This document shows positions 1 through 9,099 of a stretch of DNA of 64,000 bases, in pieces (within the stretch, counting starts at the first letter, position 1; each line of letters begins with the position of its first letter). The DNA is taken from positions 147,282 through 211,281 of the forward strand of contig JAENZX010000003.1 of NCBI GenBank assembly GCA_016841045.1. Reading direction: 5' to 3'. The stretch comes from Thermincola carboxydiphila (GTDB taxonomy: Bacteria > Bacillota > Thermincolia > Thermincolales > UBA2595). Below the pieces are notes generated by a model. That model saw only the letters and a program-made list of their open reading frames with translations. It was not told the origin of the DNA and did no database searches. A program made the position numbers and the translations under genes.

Positions 1-1
1 T

Positions 2-334
2 CCCATGATTGATAGAGTACTGGGCCGTACAGACGACATGATTAAAGTTAAAGGTGTCAACATATACCCAGGTCAAATTGACCATGTTCTTAAAATGACA
101 CCTGGCGCGTGCAGCGAGTATCAGATAATACTTACCCGTGTAAATGCCAAGGATAGTATTCTTATAAAGGTTGAAGCAGTAGAAGGCAATGATTTAAAGA
201 AGGTTGCCGATGATTGTAAAAAGAACATTAAAAATAAAATCGGTATTGTAGCCGATGTTGAAGCCCTTTCTCAGGGGTCTTTACCTCGAAGCGAGAAGAA
301 AAGTAAACGGGTGTTTGATAATAGGGACTGTTAA
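2..334 (+). CDS. phenylacetate-CoA ligase family protein, C-terminal fragment
   Basis: This is the last ~110 residues of an AMP-forming acyl-CoA ligase of the PaaK type; the rest lies upstream of the window. The hinge-like segment GRTDDMIKVKGVNIYP near the start is the family signature joining the large domain to the mobile C-terminal domain. The remainder (VEAL near residue 85, GSLPRSEKKSKR near 92-103) fits the C-terminal domain, where a basic tail closes over the adenylate. The frame is open to the window edge, so the ATG at 5 is internal and not a start. Such enzymes activate aryl acids such as phenylacetate or indoleacetate; the substrate cannot be read here. The family call is secure, the substrate is not. 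Confidence 0.85.
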   Translation, partial: PMIDRVLGRTDDMIKVKGVNIYPGQIDHVLKMTPGACSEYQIILTRVNAKDSILIKVEAVEGNDLKKVADDCKKNIKNKIGIVADVEALSQGSLPRSEKKSKRVFDNRDC

Positions 335-469
335 CTATGAAATACCAAGTCTCATCAGCAGTTCTCATTTAATTTAGGTGAGTGGGGTAAAATAGTAATA
401 GATTGTTGTCAGGATTTAATTTAATATTTTACTCTGAAAGTTATCAAATATGGGAGGAGTTCAGAAGAG

Positions 470-1828
470 ATGAGTGAAACGAAAATTTTGTTGTCTGAAA
501 AGGAAATGCCGACAGCGTGGTACAACGTAATGGCAGATATGCCAAACCTGCCAAAACCACCTCTGCACCCCGGAACCAAACAACCTGTTGGTCCGCAGGA
601 TTTAGGTGCAATATTTCCAGAGGAATTGATTAAGCAGGAGGTTTCCACCGAACGTTGGATTGAAATTCCTGAAGAGGTGCAGCAAATCTACAAACTCTGG
701 CGCCCTTCTCCCTTATACAGGGCCCAACGGCTTGAAAAAGCTCTGGATACACCCGCTAAAATTTATTACAAATATGAAGGAGTAAGCCCTGCCGGAAGCC
801 ATAAGCCAAATACCTCCATTCCGCAGGCATACTATAACAAAAAGGCCGGTATCAAGCGCCTAGCTACAGAAACCGGAGCAGGTCAGTGGGGGAGTGCCCT
901 AAGCCTTTCCTGTAAGTTTTTCGACATGGAATGTATAGTGTACATGGTTAAAGTAAGTTACCAGCAAAAACCTTACCGCCGCATATTTATGCAGACTTAT
1001 GGCGCAGATGTTATTGCAAGCCCCAGCAACCTGACTGAGTCAGGCCGGAAAATACTTGAGGCTGATCCCGAAACTATGGGAAGTCTGGGAATTGCCATCA
1101 GTGAAGCAGTTGAAGATGCCGCAAAACGTGATGATACTAATTACGCGTTGGGAAGCGTGCTTAACCACGTTATGCTTCATCAGACAGTAATAGGTCTGGA
1201 AGCAAAGAAACAGCTTGAGATGGTAGACGAATATCCTGATATAGTTGTAGGTTGTTGTGGTGGAGGCAGTAATTTCGCCGGAGTGTCCTTCCCCTTCGTC
1301 TATGACAAACTTACCAATGGGACGAAAGTCAGGGCCATTGCCGTAGAACCTGCAGCATGCCCGACTCTGACCAAAGGAAAGTTCGCATATGATTTTGGTG
1401 ACACCGTTGGTATGGTACCAATTCTAAATATGTATACCCTTGGACACGATTTCATGCCTCCCGGAATTCATGCAGGTGGTCTTCGCTATCACGGTGACTC
1501 ACCCCTTGTGAGCCAGTTGTATCATGATGGTATTATTGAGGCACAATCAAAGACTCAGAAAGCCTGCTTTGAGGCAGCTGTAATGTTTGCACAAAACGAA
1601 GCTATTTTACCAGCTCCAGAGTCTTCTCATGCTATTCGTGTTGCAATTGATGAAGCTCTTAAGTGCAAAGAAACAGGAGAAGCAAAAACAATCCTGTTCT
1701 GTCTGAGCGGGAACGGTTACCTTGATCTCCCATCATATGATGCCTTCAATAGTGGCAAAATTGAAGATTACGAGTATCCAGACTCGTTAATAGAAGATTC
1801 GCTTAAGAAACTTCCTATTACTGAGTAG
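470..1828 (+). CDS. TrpB-like pyridoxal-phosphate-dependent enzyme (TrpB2 type)
   Basis: A 452-residue fold-type II PLP enzyme of the TrpB2 branch of tryptophan synthase beta chains. It would join indole and serine to make tryptophan, or use a related beta-replacement. The PLP lysine lies in GSHKPNT near residue 112 and the phosphate-binding loop is CCGGGSN near residue 263. The long N-terminal region ([15 protein letters not shown]) and the length above 440 residues are typical of TrpB2 and differ from the ~395-residue TrpB1. A strong GGAGGAG site precedes the ATG. No trpA or other trp gene lies beside it, so it may act alone as an indole-salvage enzyme. The next gene is ilvE, about 230 bp downstream. 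Confidence 0.9.
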   Translation: MSETKILLSEKEMPTAWYNVMADMPNLPKPPLHPGTKQPVGPQDLGAIFPEELIKQEVSTERWIEIPEEVQQIYKLWRPSPLYRAQRLEKALDTPAKIYYKYEGVSPAGSHKPNTSIPQAYYNKKAGIKRLATETGAGQWGSALSLSCKFFDMECIVYMVKVSYQQKPYRRIFMQTYGADVIASPSNLTESGRKILEADPETMGSLGIAISEAVEDAAKRDDTNYALGSVLNHVMLHQTVIGLEAKKQLEMVDEYPDIVVGCCGGGSNFAGVSFPFVYDKLTNGTKVRAIAVEPAACPTLTKGKFAYDFGDTVGMVPILNMYTLGHDFMPPGIHAGGLRYHGDSPLVSQLYHDGIIEAQSKTQKACFEAAVMFAQNEAILPAPESSHAIRVAIDEALKCKETGEAKTILFCLSGNGYLDLPSYDAFNSGKIEDYEYPDSLIEDSLKKLPITE

Positions 1829-1836
1829 AATGTTTT

Positions 1837-1863
1837 TGGGGCTGTCTTTAACAGGCAGCCTCA
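1837..1863 (+). terminator. possible weak terminator after trpB2
   Basis: A hairpin with arms GGCTG and CAGCC (about 1841-1861) lies just past the stop codon. It has only a few T residues after it, so termination here is uncertain. Confidence 0.3.
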
Positions 1864-1977
1864 TTCAATTGTCTAGTTGATACCTCAACTTTTTTAAAAA
1901 AATACTTGACTTACTATGCCAGTTAGAGAGAAAATAATAGATATAATGTTACAAAAATATCTTGAAATTACACGTTT

Positions 1978-2003
1978 GCGGTGTTCTAGGGCATAGAACC
2001 GCG
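1978..2003 (+). promoter_or_regulatory. leader hairpin upstream of ilvE
   Basis: Arms GCGGTGTTCT and AGAACCGC pair with a 2-nt bulge and are followed by a T-rich stretch. This could be a leader attenuator or a terminator. The AGGG...ACCGCG part superficially resembles a T-box but has the wrong spacing, so no riboswitch is called. Confidence 0.3.
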
Positions 2004-2055
2004 AACTTTATTTTTATAGCTTTTTATAATAATTCTTATATTAGGGGGAAGATGA

Positions 2056-3126
2056 ATGAGCAGCGACCTAAAAGTCACATTAACTAACAATCCTAAGGAA
2101 AAACCTCAGGATGACAAACTGGGCTTTGGACAGATATTCACAGACCATATGTTTGTGATGGATTACGAAACGGGAAAGGGATGGCACGATGCCAGGATTG
2201 AACCTTATGGTCCTTTTTCCATTGACCCATCTATGATGGTCCTCCACTATGGACAGGCAATATTTGAGGGGATGAAAGCTTATCGTAATATTGACGGAAA
2301 GATAAAAGTATTCCGGCCCAAATCTTTTTTAGCCAGGATGAACAGGTCTGCAGCCCGTGTTTGCATCCCGCAAATTGATACGGAATTTGTTGCTACTGCT
2401 TTGAAAAAACTTATCAGCATAGATAAGGACTGGGTACCTTCCAAAGAAGGAACTTCATTATACATAAGGCCATTTATTGTAGCTACTGACCCTTACCTGG
2501 GAGTGCGTCCTTCACATAAATACAGATTCTTTATTATCCTTTCACCTGTGGGTGCATATTATCCGGAAGGTCTAAATCCAGTTAAGATATGGGTAGAAAC
2601 TAAATATGTCAGGGCTGTGCCTGGTGGATTAGGTGAAGCAAAAACTCCAGCCAACTATGCAGCCAGTATCCTTGCTGCAGAAGAGGCAAAAGAACATGGG
2701 TATACACAGGTACTTTGGCTGGATGGTGTCGAAAGGAAGTACGTTGAAGAAGTAGGTACAATGAATATATTCTTCAAAATAAATAATAAGATTGTAACTC
2801 CTGCCTTAAATGGCAGTATCCTTGGCGGAATGACCAGGGATTCAGTTATGCGTTTGGCCAGGGAATGGGGCATGGAAGTGGAAGAAGTTAAGATTTCCAT
2901 TGAAGAAGTTTACGAAGCTCATGCCAACGGAAGCTTGCAGGAGATTTTTGGTACCGGAACTGCTGCCGTAATCTCCCCTGTGTCATCACTTAACTGGGCT
3001 GGGAAAATTATCACAGTAAATGACGGCAAATCAGGTGAAACCTCCTTAAGACTTTACGATGAGATTACCGGAATTCAATATGGTAAATTCCCGGATATCT
3101 TTGAATGGATGGAAGAAGTGGAATAA
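2056..3126 (+). CDS. ilvE: branched-chain amino acid aminotransferase
   Basis: A 356-residue class IV PLP aminotransferase that interconverts leucine, isoleucine and valine with their 2-oxo acids. The Schiff-base lysine lies in GEAKTPANYAAS near residue 198. The family signature follows as VEEVGTMNIFF (near 230) and the LNGSILGGMTRDSV phosphate-binding region (near 251-264). The length fits the type II (eukaryote-like/BCAT) bacterial enzymes. A GGGGGAAG site precedes the ATG. The upstream 230 bp contains a GC-rich imperfect hairpin at 1978-2003 followed by T-rich sequence, which might attenuate transcription. Confidence 0.95.
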   Translation: MSSDLKVTLTNNPKEKPQDDKLGFGQIFTDHMFVMDYETGKGWHDARIEPYGPFSIDPSMMVLHYGQAIFEGMKAYRNIDGKIKVFRPKSFLARMNRSAARVCIPQIDTEFVATALKKLISIDKDWVPSKEGTSLYIRPFIVATDPYLGVRPSHKYRFFIILSPVGAYYPEGLNPVKIWVETKYVRAVPGGLGEAKTPANYAASILAAEEAKEHGYTQVLWLDGVERKYVEEVGTMNIFFKINNKIVTPALNGSILGGMTRDSVMRLAREWGMEVEEVKISIEEVYEAHANGSLQEIFGTGTAAVISPVSSLNWAGKIITVNDGKSGETSLRLYDEITGIQYGKFPDIFEWMEEVE

Positions 3127-3169
3127 TAAAAACAGCTAATTTAGTGGAATTTATGACTCGGGTGAGATG

Positions 3170-3375
3170 ACAAACCTTTACTATACGCAGAGGGTATGAG
3201 ATATTTCCTCCAGGGCGGCAACACCTCAGCCTGTTACCGAAACGCTTCGCTCTCCCTCCACAGGACAACGGGGCTCTAAGCGCTAAAGACGCTAAGAGCC
3301 CCGACGTCGACAGGTGGATGGCAGACTCGCCCTTCCGGAAAGATCTCATACCCTCTTTCGTCTGGGCAGGTTTGT
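3170..3375 (+). repeat. MITE-like dispersed element, copy 1
   Basis: A 206-bp non-coding element in the ilvE/metE-like gap. Its ends are inverted: ACAAACC at 3170-3176 mirrors GGTTTGT at 3369-3375. A second inverted block, AGAGGGTATGAGAT, lies just inside the left end and is mirrored at about 3347-3360. The centre holds a strong hairpin (3270-3302) with arms GGGGCTCT and AGAGCCCC. A second copy lies in the opposite orientation at 24563-24770. No transposase is encoded, so any movement would need one supplied in trans. Confidence 0.8.
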
Positions 3376-3593
3376 GATCAATTCGAGTAGGTTCTTCGCT
3401 TAGTATTAGCCTTTTTGTATTAATCTGGGGAAAGTGTTGTAAAATAAAAGCACTAACAGGGACAACAGATTATTATCCTTCACTCAACGAGCTCCGTGTG
3501 ATGTTGTGAAAATTTAACAACTTCTTTTGATTTATATCACATACGTTCGAGCTTGCTGGAATTATAATTAAGAAAAGTAAGGAGGGATTGGCT
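3376..3593. other. intergenic region with FNR-like and Rex-like palindromes
   Basis: This is the rest of the ~465-bp gap before the MetE-like gene. TTGAT-TTAT-ATCAC at 3527-3540 matches the FNR half-sites TTGAT-N4-ATCAA at nine of ten positions. TTGTGAA-AAT-TTAACAA at 3504-3520 is a near palindrome resembling a Rex site with one base missing from the spacer. Both are suggestive only. Confidence 0.3.
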
Positions 3594-4622
3594 ATGAAAC
3601 TTAAAGGAAACTGTATGACAACGGCTATGGGGATTCTGCCGCATAAGGACATTGAGGAGGCTATGAAGATAGCATTCAGTGTAGATATTCCGTTTTGGCC
3701 CCAACTGCCCCACGTCAACTTTTATGAGGATATGTACGTACAGGTGACCGAAAACTTTCCTGGCATAACAGTTGATGATGTTAACTACAAAATATTTTTT
3801 GACACAGCACGTTTCTATGAGGAACTCCCACTTTACGTAGAAAACTATGATAATGATGACTTTTACCGTATTGCCGGTAAGTATTCAGCGGTTTATCACA
3901 GATTTTTAAGTGACCCGCGTTTAAAGAATTATGATATAATCAGGGGCCAGTCCATTGGACCAATTAGCTTTGGCCTGAAAATAGCCGATGAGAATAAGAG
4001 GCCAATAATCTATAACGATGAAGTTAAGTCATTTTTGTATGAGTTTATGGCAAAGAAAATAAATGTGGAACGACGGGAACTGGCAGCAATTAACCCAAAT
4101 GCCTTTGTCTGGATAGATGAACCGGGCTTAAGTTTCATATTTGGTTCTTTTACGGGATATACTGCTGAAGTGGCAAAAAAGGACTATAAAGCATTCATTG
4201 ACCAATTGGAAGGTCCAAAGGGAGTTCACCTTTGCGGTAATCCCGACTGGTCATTCCTGCTGGAACTTAATCTTGATATACTTTCTATCGATGTACTTAG
4301 TAACGGTCCAATTTTTATAAAGTACGTTGACCAGATAAAGAACTTTTTAAATAATGGTGGTATTATCTCCTGGGGAATTGTACCGACACTGACAGAAGAA
4401 TTTGTTCAAGAATCTATTGATTCTCTCATCACAAAAATGGAAGAAATGTGGAATTACCTTGATGCTCATGGAATCCCCAAAGAGCAGGTAGTTCGCCAGG
4501 CCTGGATTGCACCTGCCAGGTGCTGTCTGGTTAATGTGGACGGAAATGAGACAGTAGAAAAGGCCTTCAACTATCTAAATGAAGTAAGCAGGCAGTTAAA
4601 GGAGAAGTATGCTTTAGGGTAA
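3594..4622 (+). CDS. core MetE-like methyltransferase (MetE/UroD superfamily)
   Basis: A ~342-residue protein equivalent to the C-terminal catalytic barrel of cobalamin-independent methionine synthase. It lacks the N-terminal half of the ~750-residue MetE. Zinc-ligand positions are visible as HLCGNPDW (His and first Cys, near residue 209) and the late Cys pair in ARCCLV (near 307). WIDEPGLSF near 167 is another MetE-like motif. Such short proteins are thought to take a methyl group from a corrinoid protein or another non-folate donor. The donor here is unknown. The ATG at 3594 is preferred over the TTG at 3588 because GGAGG at 3581-3585 is spaced correctly only for the ATG. An FNR-like site lies upstream. 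Confidence 0.75.
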   Translation: MKLKGNCMTTAMGILPHKDIEEAMKIAFSVDIPFWPQLPHVNFYEDMYVQVTENFPGITVDDVNYKIFFDTARFYEELPLYVENYDNDDFYRIAGKYSAVYHRFLSDPRLKNYDIIRGQSIGPISFGLKIADENKRPIIYNDEVKSFLYEFMAKKINVERRELAAINPNAFVWIDEPGLSFIFGSFTGYTAEVAKKDYKAFIDQLEGPKGVHLCGNPDWSFLLELNLDILSIDVLSNGPIFIKYVDQIKNFLNNGGIISWGIVPTLTEEFVQESIDSLITKMEEMWNYLDAHGIPKEQVVRQAWIAPARCCLVNVDGNETVEKAFNYLNEVSRQLKEKYALG

Positions 4623-4907
4623 TAGATTCTATAGTAATCAAATTCAATTAATGTTTCAGGAAAAGCACTTCAATGTCAATCAGATCTTTCTTTGCGTCCT
4701 CTGCGTCCTTTGCGGTTAGGTTTCTTGTAAGAGGTACTCGGATTTAGAAGCAATTTGTATGTATCGGTAATATCATAAAGAAGATACATTGATATACCAT
4801 ACCCTGGCAATCCATTTGTATTGACTGCCCAATTTTAATATGATAAAATTTAAGGAATATTTTATATGGTGTATTAAAATTCTTATAGTCTATAGGAGGT
4901 AACTGTT
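4623..4907. other. intergenic region with a GCGTCC-rich repeat
   Basis: This 285-bp gap holds no gene. A run at 4690-4718 is built from the tandem near-repeats TTTGCGTCC, TCTGCGTCC and TTTGCGG. From memory, similar strings recur as scattered repeats in unrelated bacterial genomes. The lysA ribosome binding site AGGAGG is at 4894-4899. Confidence 0.45.
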
Positions 4908-6260
4908 TTGGTTAAGCTGCACGGAACTATGCAGGTAAGTGAGAATGGCCGCCTGGAAATTGGGGGCTGTGATACAACAGAGTTGGTTAAAAAGTTTGGA
5001 ACACCTCTTTATGTGATGGACGAAGAACTTGTTAGACAAAAATGTAGAGGCTATTATGATTCCTTTACCGGTACTTACCCTAATTCTCAGGTGATTTATG
5101 CCAGCAAGGCATTCATGACAACTGCTATGTGCCATATTGTTGAGTCAGAAGGACTGGGACTTGATGTGGTATCAGGGGGCGAACTCTATACAGCATTAAA
5201 TGCCAAGTTCCCTGTTGAACGTATATATTTCCACGGTAACAATAAAACACATGATGAATTAAAAATGGCCCTAGAGGCGGGCATTGGTAGAATTGTAGTT
5301 GATAACATCTACGAGATGGAAAACTTGAACCGCATTTGTTCTGAAATGAAAACAAAAGCTAACATTCTTATTCGTATTACACCCGGTATAGAGGCACATA
5401 CCCACGAATACATTCAGACAGGGCAGATTGACTCCAAGTTCGGGCTTGTAATGAGTAACGGCCAGGCTATGGAGGGTATCAAAAAGGCCCTGCAGCTGGA
5501 AAACCTTATATTAAAGGGTCTGCACTGTCACATTGGATCACAGATTTTTGAGCTGGAGTCCTATCAGCATGCGGCACAGATAATGATGGAATTTCTGAAT
5601 AAAGTATATTTGGAAACAGGGCATAGATTTGAAGAACTTAACCTCGGCGGCGGCTTTGGAATTTACTATGTTGCTGGTGATAAACCTGCAAGTATCAAAA
5701 CTTATGCGGCACTGGTAATGGAGACAACCAAGAAGGTTGCCGATGAAATGAATTACCCTATGCCGAAAGTCATCGTTGAGCCTGGACGATCCATTGCGGG
5801 TGAGGCCGGTACAACACTCTATACCATTGGTTCAGTTAAAAACATCCCAGATGTAAGAAAATATGTTGCAGTTGACGGCGGCATGACAGACAACCCGCGA
5901 CCAGCTCTCTACCAGGCTCGTTATGATGCTGTTCTGGCAAATAAAATGAATCAACCCAAAACAGAAGTAGTTTCTATTGCCGGAAAGTGCTGTGAATCAG
6001 GAGACATGCTCATTTGGGATATTCAGCTGCCTGATATTGAATCAGGTGATATACTGGCTGTATTTAGCACCGGAGCTTATAACTATTCAATGTCCAATAA
6101 TTATAACAGACTGCTAAGACCTGCCGTTGTATTTGTAAAAGACGGGCGTGCCGATTTGGTGGTTAAACGTGAAACTCTTCAGGATATTGTCAGAAATGAC
6201 GTGGTACCCGAACGGTTCAAGAATAAATCAGGGGATATAACTGCTGCAAGCCAGAGTTAA
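4908..6260 (+). CDS. lysA: diaminopimelate decarboxylase
   Basis: A 450-residue fold-type III PLP enzyme that decarboxylates meso-diaminopimelate to lysine, the last step of lysine synthesis. The PLP lysine is in YASKAF near residue 66. Other family motifs are HCHIGSQ (near 206), LNLGGGFG (near 244), EPGRSIAGEAG (near 288) and the substrate-binding Cys in CCESGD (near 363). The start is TTG at 4908, placed eight bases after AGGAGG. Upstream in-frame sequence offers no better start. It is a single-gene unit closed by a strong terminator. Length and motifs are normal. Confidence 0.96.
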   Translation: MVKLHGTMQVSENGRLEIGGCDTTELVKKFGTPLYVMDEELVRQKCRGYYDSFTGTYPNSQVIYASKAFMTTAMCHIVESEGLGLDVVSGGELYTALNAKFPVERIYFHGNNKTHDELKMALEAGIGRIVVDNIYEMENLNRICSEMKTKANILIRITPGIEAHTHEYIQTGQIDSKFGLVMSNGQAMEGIKKALQLENLILKGLHCHIGSQIFELESYQHAAQIMMEFLNKVYLETGHRFEELNLGGGFGIYYVAGDKPASIKTYAALVMETTKKVADEMNYPMPKVIVEPGRSIAGEAGTTLYTIGSVKNIPDVRKYVAVDGGMTDNPRPALYQARYDAVLANKMNQPKTEVVSIAGKCCESGDMLIWDIQLPDIESGDILAVFSTGAYNYSMSNNYNRLLRPAVVFVKDGRADLVVKRETLQDIVRNDVVPERFKNKSGDITAASQS

Positions 6261-6309
6261 GCAAATAAAAAGAATCGCTGTTTAAAGGGCAGCGATTCTT
6301 TTTATTTGC
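6261..6309 (+). terminator. bidirectional rho-independent terminator after lysA
   Basis: A perfect 20-bp inverted repeat (6261-6280 against 6290-6309) has a GC core AATCGCTG/CAGCGATT and A- and T-runs at its two ends, so it can act on both strands. Confidence 0.9.
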
Positions 6310-6311
6310 AG

Positions 6312-6375
6312 TGGGGAGTGGAGAGTGGGTGGTGAGGAGTGAGTGAGATACCCCCTCACTCTCTACTCCTCACTT
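6312..6375. repeat. GTGAGGAG-type purine-rich inverted repeat
   Basis: GTGAGGAGTGAGTGAG (6332-6347) pairs with CTCACTCTCTACTCCTCAC (6355-6373) apart from a 3-nt bulge, and is preceded by more GGGGAGTGGAGAGTGG units. It lies between the lysA terminator and the promoter region of the next gene. It looks like a dispersed simple-sequence repeat. Confidence 0.45.
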
Positions 6376-6429
6376 TATATTACTGGTAAAATATGATATA
6401 ATATTTCGTAATATTCTTAGGGGGTAATT

Positions 6430-9099
6430 ATGGAGATTATAGTCAGCCATAATAACACAGATTTTGATGGCCTGGCAGCTATGATAGCCGCAAAGAAACT
6501 TTACCCTGAGGCCGAATTTGTATATGGTGGAAAACTTCATAGTAACGTAAGGGAGTTTATGGCTCTTCACAAGGACACTTTTGTGTTTAGGTCGGCTAAA
6601 GATATACCTCTCAAAGAAGTTACCAGAATCATAATGGTGGACACCAAAAACCCGGCGAGAATAGGTGAAGCACGGGTAGTTCTCCAGAACACCGGAATTG
6701 ATATTCATATTTTCGACCATCATCCTTTAAGCCCTGATGATATTAGCGGAAGTTACGAAATCGTTGAACAAGTCGGGGCAGCAACCACGATTTTAGTCGA
6801 ACATATAAGAGAACAGAATATTTCAATAAACTCCTTTGAGGCAACGATTTTTGCCCTTGGAATATATGAAGATACCGGCAGCCTTACTTTTGGCACAACA
6901 ACTCCAAAAGACGCGGAGGCTGTGGCTTACCTCCTGGCAAAAGGTGCAAAACTCGCAATTGTTTCAGAATTCATTGACAGGCCACTATCAGACAGGCAGA
7001 AGTCCATGTTGAATAAACTGTTGCTTTCTGCAGATACATTTAAAGCAGCTGGAGTCAAAGTCCTCTTAAGCAAAGGCGAATTTGACGAATATATTGACGG
7101 TTTGGCACTAGTAGTTCACAAAATGATGGATGTTATTAATACTGATGTAGCAGTTGCGGTAGTGAAGATGGAGGATAGGGTGCATATTGTAGCCCGCAGC
7201 AGTGACGATATTGTTGATTTATCAAAAATTCTTTCCAGGTTTAATGGGAGCGGACACCCGTCAGCATCATCAGCCGTGGTACGTGACGGAAGCGTTCACC
7301 AAATTACTGATAACATCAAAGGGCTGCTGAAGGAAAATATCCGGCCCGAAATAACCAGCGAGAATATAATGTCTTCGCCTGTGAAGACAATCTCTAAGGA
7401 AAAATCTATAGACGAAGCTGCAAAAATACTTCTGCGCTATGGACATACAGGGATTCCAGTAGTTGATAACGAGATTCTCATAGGGATAATATCACGCCGT
7501 GATATTGAAAAAGCAAAGCATCACGGTCTAGGACATGCTCCGGTTAAGGGGTTTATGTCAAGAAAAGTAGTTACTATTAATCGAAATACTACAATATCCG
7601 AAATACAGAATTTAATGATAGAAAAAAATATTGGCAGACTGCCGGTGGTTGAAAACGGAAGAATTATCGGCATAGTCTCCAGGACTGATGTATTAAGAAC
7701 ACTTCACGGGGAAAATTATCCGGGAAGGTATGAGCATGTATATAATATTACCTATCCTATTACTTGTGTAGGGGATAACGTGGGTGCTCTGTTAAAAGAA
7801 CTCCCAGTCAAAATCCGCGATTTAATTGGCAAAATCAGCTACCTGGCTGATAACACAGGGTACCGTGTTTATGCTGTAGGTGGCTTTGTCAGAGACCTAA
7901 TGCTTGGGGTGGAAAACCTTGATATTGACCTCGTGGTAGAAGGGGATGGACCGTCATTTGCACGTAAACTGGCAGAGTTTTTATGCGGCAGTGTACGAAT
8001 TCACGAAAAATTCGGGACAGCAATAGTATTTGCTCCAGGCAATGTAAAGGTTGATGTGGTGACCGCACGCACGGAATATTACGAGTACCCGGCTGCCTTA
8101 CCTACCATTGAGGAATCCTCTTTAAAACATGATTTATATAGAAGAGATTTTAGCATAAATGCAATGGCAATAAACCTGTGTTCTTCAGCCTTTGGAGATG
8201 TAATTGATTTTTTTGGCGGTCGTAAAGACCTGGATGAAGGCGTTATTCGTGTGCTATATAATTTGAGTTTCATTGAAGACCCGACAAGAATTCTTCGTGC
8301 CGTGCGGTTTGAGCAAAGATACGGTTTTAAAATAGAGTCACAGACTCTGGAATTGGCAAGAAATGCTATTAAAACAAAAATGCTTTCAAAAGTGTCTGCT
8401 GACAGGATAAGGGAAGAGTTAAAGCATATTCTTGGTGAAGCTTCTCCCCAAAAGTCAATTATTAGAATGGATGAACTTGGAATCTGGCAGTATCTTTTGC
8501 CCGAAGCTCTTATTGATAACCAAACGGTTGAAGTACTGAATAAAATACCGGAGGCTATTGAAACAGTTCAAAAATGGAAGTTCGGTGATATAAATAAATG
8601 GATTATTTACCTGGCAATCCTAGTGAGGGCAGATGAGCAAAACATTTCTTCAGTGATTGAGAGGTTAAAGCTAACCAAAGAGGAAAGCAGGGTGCTGGAA
8701 GAAATTCTTACCCGTTCTTATACTGCTGTGGATGTTTTATCAAGACCCGACAGTGTTAAAATGAGTGAGATAGCTTCTGTTTTAAGGTTCATGCCGCCCG
8801 AGGGTTATGTATATGTTATGGTCACTACTGACAAAGAGTTTGTTACCGACAGGTTAAAAAAATATATGACAGCTGCATGGAACAATAAATTGCATATTTC
8901 CGGAGAAGATATAAAAACACTGGGTTTTAAACCTGGTCCACTTTATAAAAAGTCCATGGATGCCGTATGGGATGCTAAACTTGACGGAACAGTAAATACA
9001 AGGGAAGAAGAACTTGACTTTATAAAGCGCTTTATCCAGGAAGAAATAGAAAGGGGTAATCACTTTGCCGCAAATAAACATTTGGGATATGATGTATAG
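6430..9099 (+). CDS. DHH-CBS-CCA-adding enzyme/poly(A) polymerase fusion
   Basis: An 889-residue fusion. Residues ~1-310 are a DHH/DHHA1 phosphoesterase (HNNTDFDG near 7, FDHHPLS near 98). Residues ~315-435 are two CBS domains. From ~460 comes a class II tRNA nucleotidyltransferase/poly(A) polymerase with GGFVRDLMLG and the metal-binding DID that follows it, then the RRDFSINAMA motif and RNA-binding helices. Proteins of this architecture mature or repair tRNA 3' ends; some are A-adding enzymes paired with a separate CC-adding enzyme. Whether this one adds CCA or only A cannot be read. A GGGGG site precedes the ATG. The next gene overlaps its 3' end by 35 bp, so the two are probably co-translated. 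Confidence 0.9.
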   Translation: MEIIVSHNNTDFDGLAAMIAAKKLYPEAEFVYGGKLHSNVREFMALHKDTFVFRSAKDIPLKEVTRIIMVDTKNPARIGEARVVLQNTGIDIHIFDHHPLSPDDISGSYEIVEQVGAATTILVEHIREQNISINSFEATIFALGIYEDTGSLTFGTTTPKDAEAVAYLLAKGAKLAIVSEFIDRPLSDRQKSMLNKLLLSADTFKAAGVKVLLSKGEFDEYIDGLALVVHKMMDVINTDVAVAVVKMEDRVHIVARSSDDIVDLSKILSRFNGSGHPSASSAVVRDGSVHQITDNIKGLLKENIRPEITSENIMSSPVKTISKEKSIDEAAKILLRYGHTGIPVVDNEILIGIISRRDIEKAKHHGLGHAPVKGFMSRKVVTINRNTTISEIQNLMIEKNIGRLPVVENGRIIGIVSRTDVLRTLHGENYPGRYEHVYNITYPITCVGDNVGALLKELPVKIRDLIGKISYLADNTGYRVYAVGGFVRDLMLGVENLDIDLVVEGDGPSFARKLAEFLCGSVRIHEKFGTAIVFAPGNVKVDVVTARTEYYEYPAALPTIEESSLKHDLYRRDFSINAMAINLCSSAFGDVIDFFGGRKDLDEGVIRVLYNLSFIEDPTRILRAVRFEQRYGFKIESQTLELARNAIKTKMLSKVSADRIREELKHILGEASPQKSIIRMDELGIWQYLLPEALIDNQTVEVLNKIPEAIETVQKWKFGDINKWIIYLAILVRADEQNISSVIERLKLTKEESRVLEEILTRSYTAVDVLSRPDSVKMSEIASVLRFMPPEGYVYVMVTTDKEFVTDRLKKYMTAAWNNKLHISGEDIKTLGFKPGPLYKKSMDAVWDAKLDGTVNTREEELDFIKRFIQEEIERGNHFAANKHLGYDV

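Noticed and set aside
1978-2003. T-box riboswitch before ilvE
   Set aside because: AGGG and ACCGCG are present but with six bases between them instead of four, and no specifier stem is visible.
3160-3385. Target-site duplication around the MITE-like element
   Set aside because: No clear direct repeat flanks either copy once the terminal repeats are removed.
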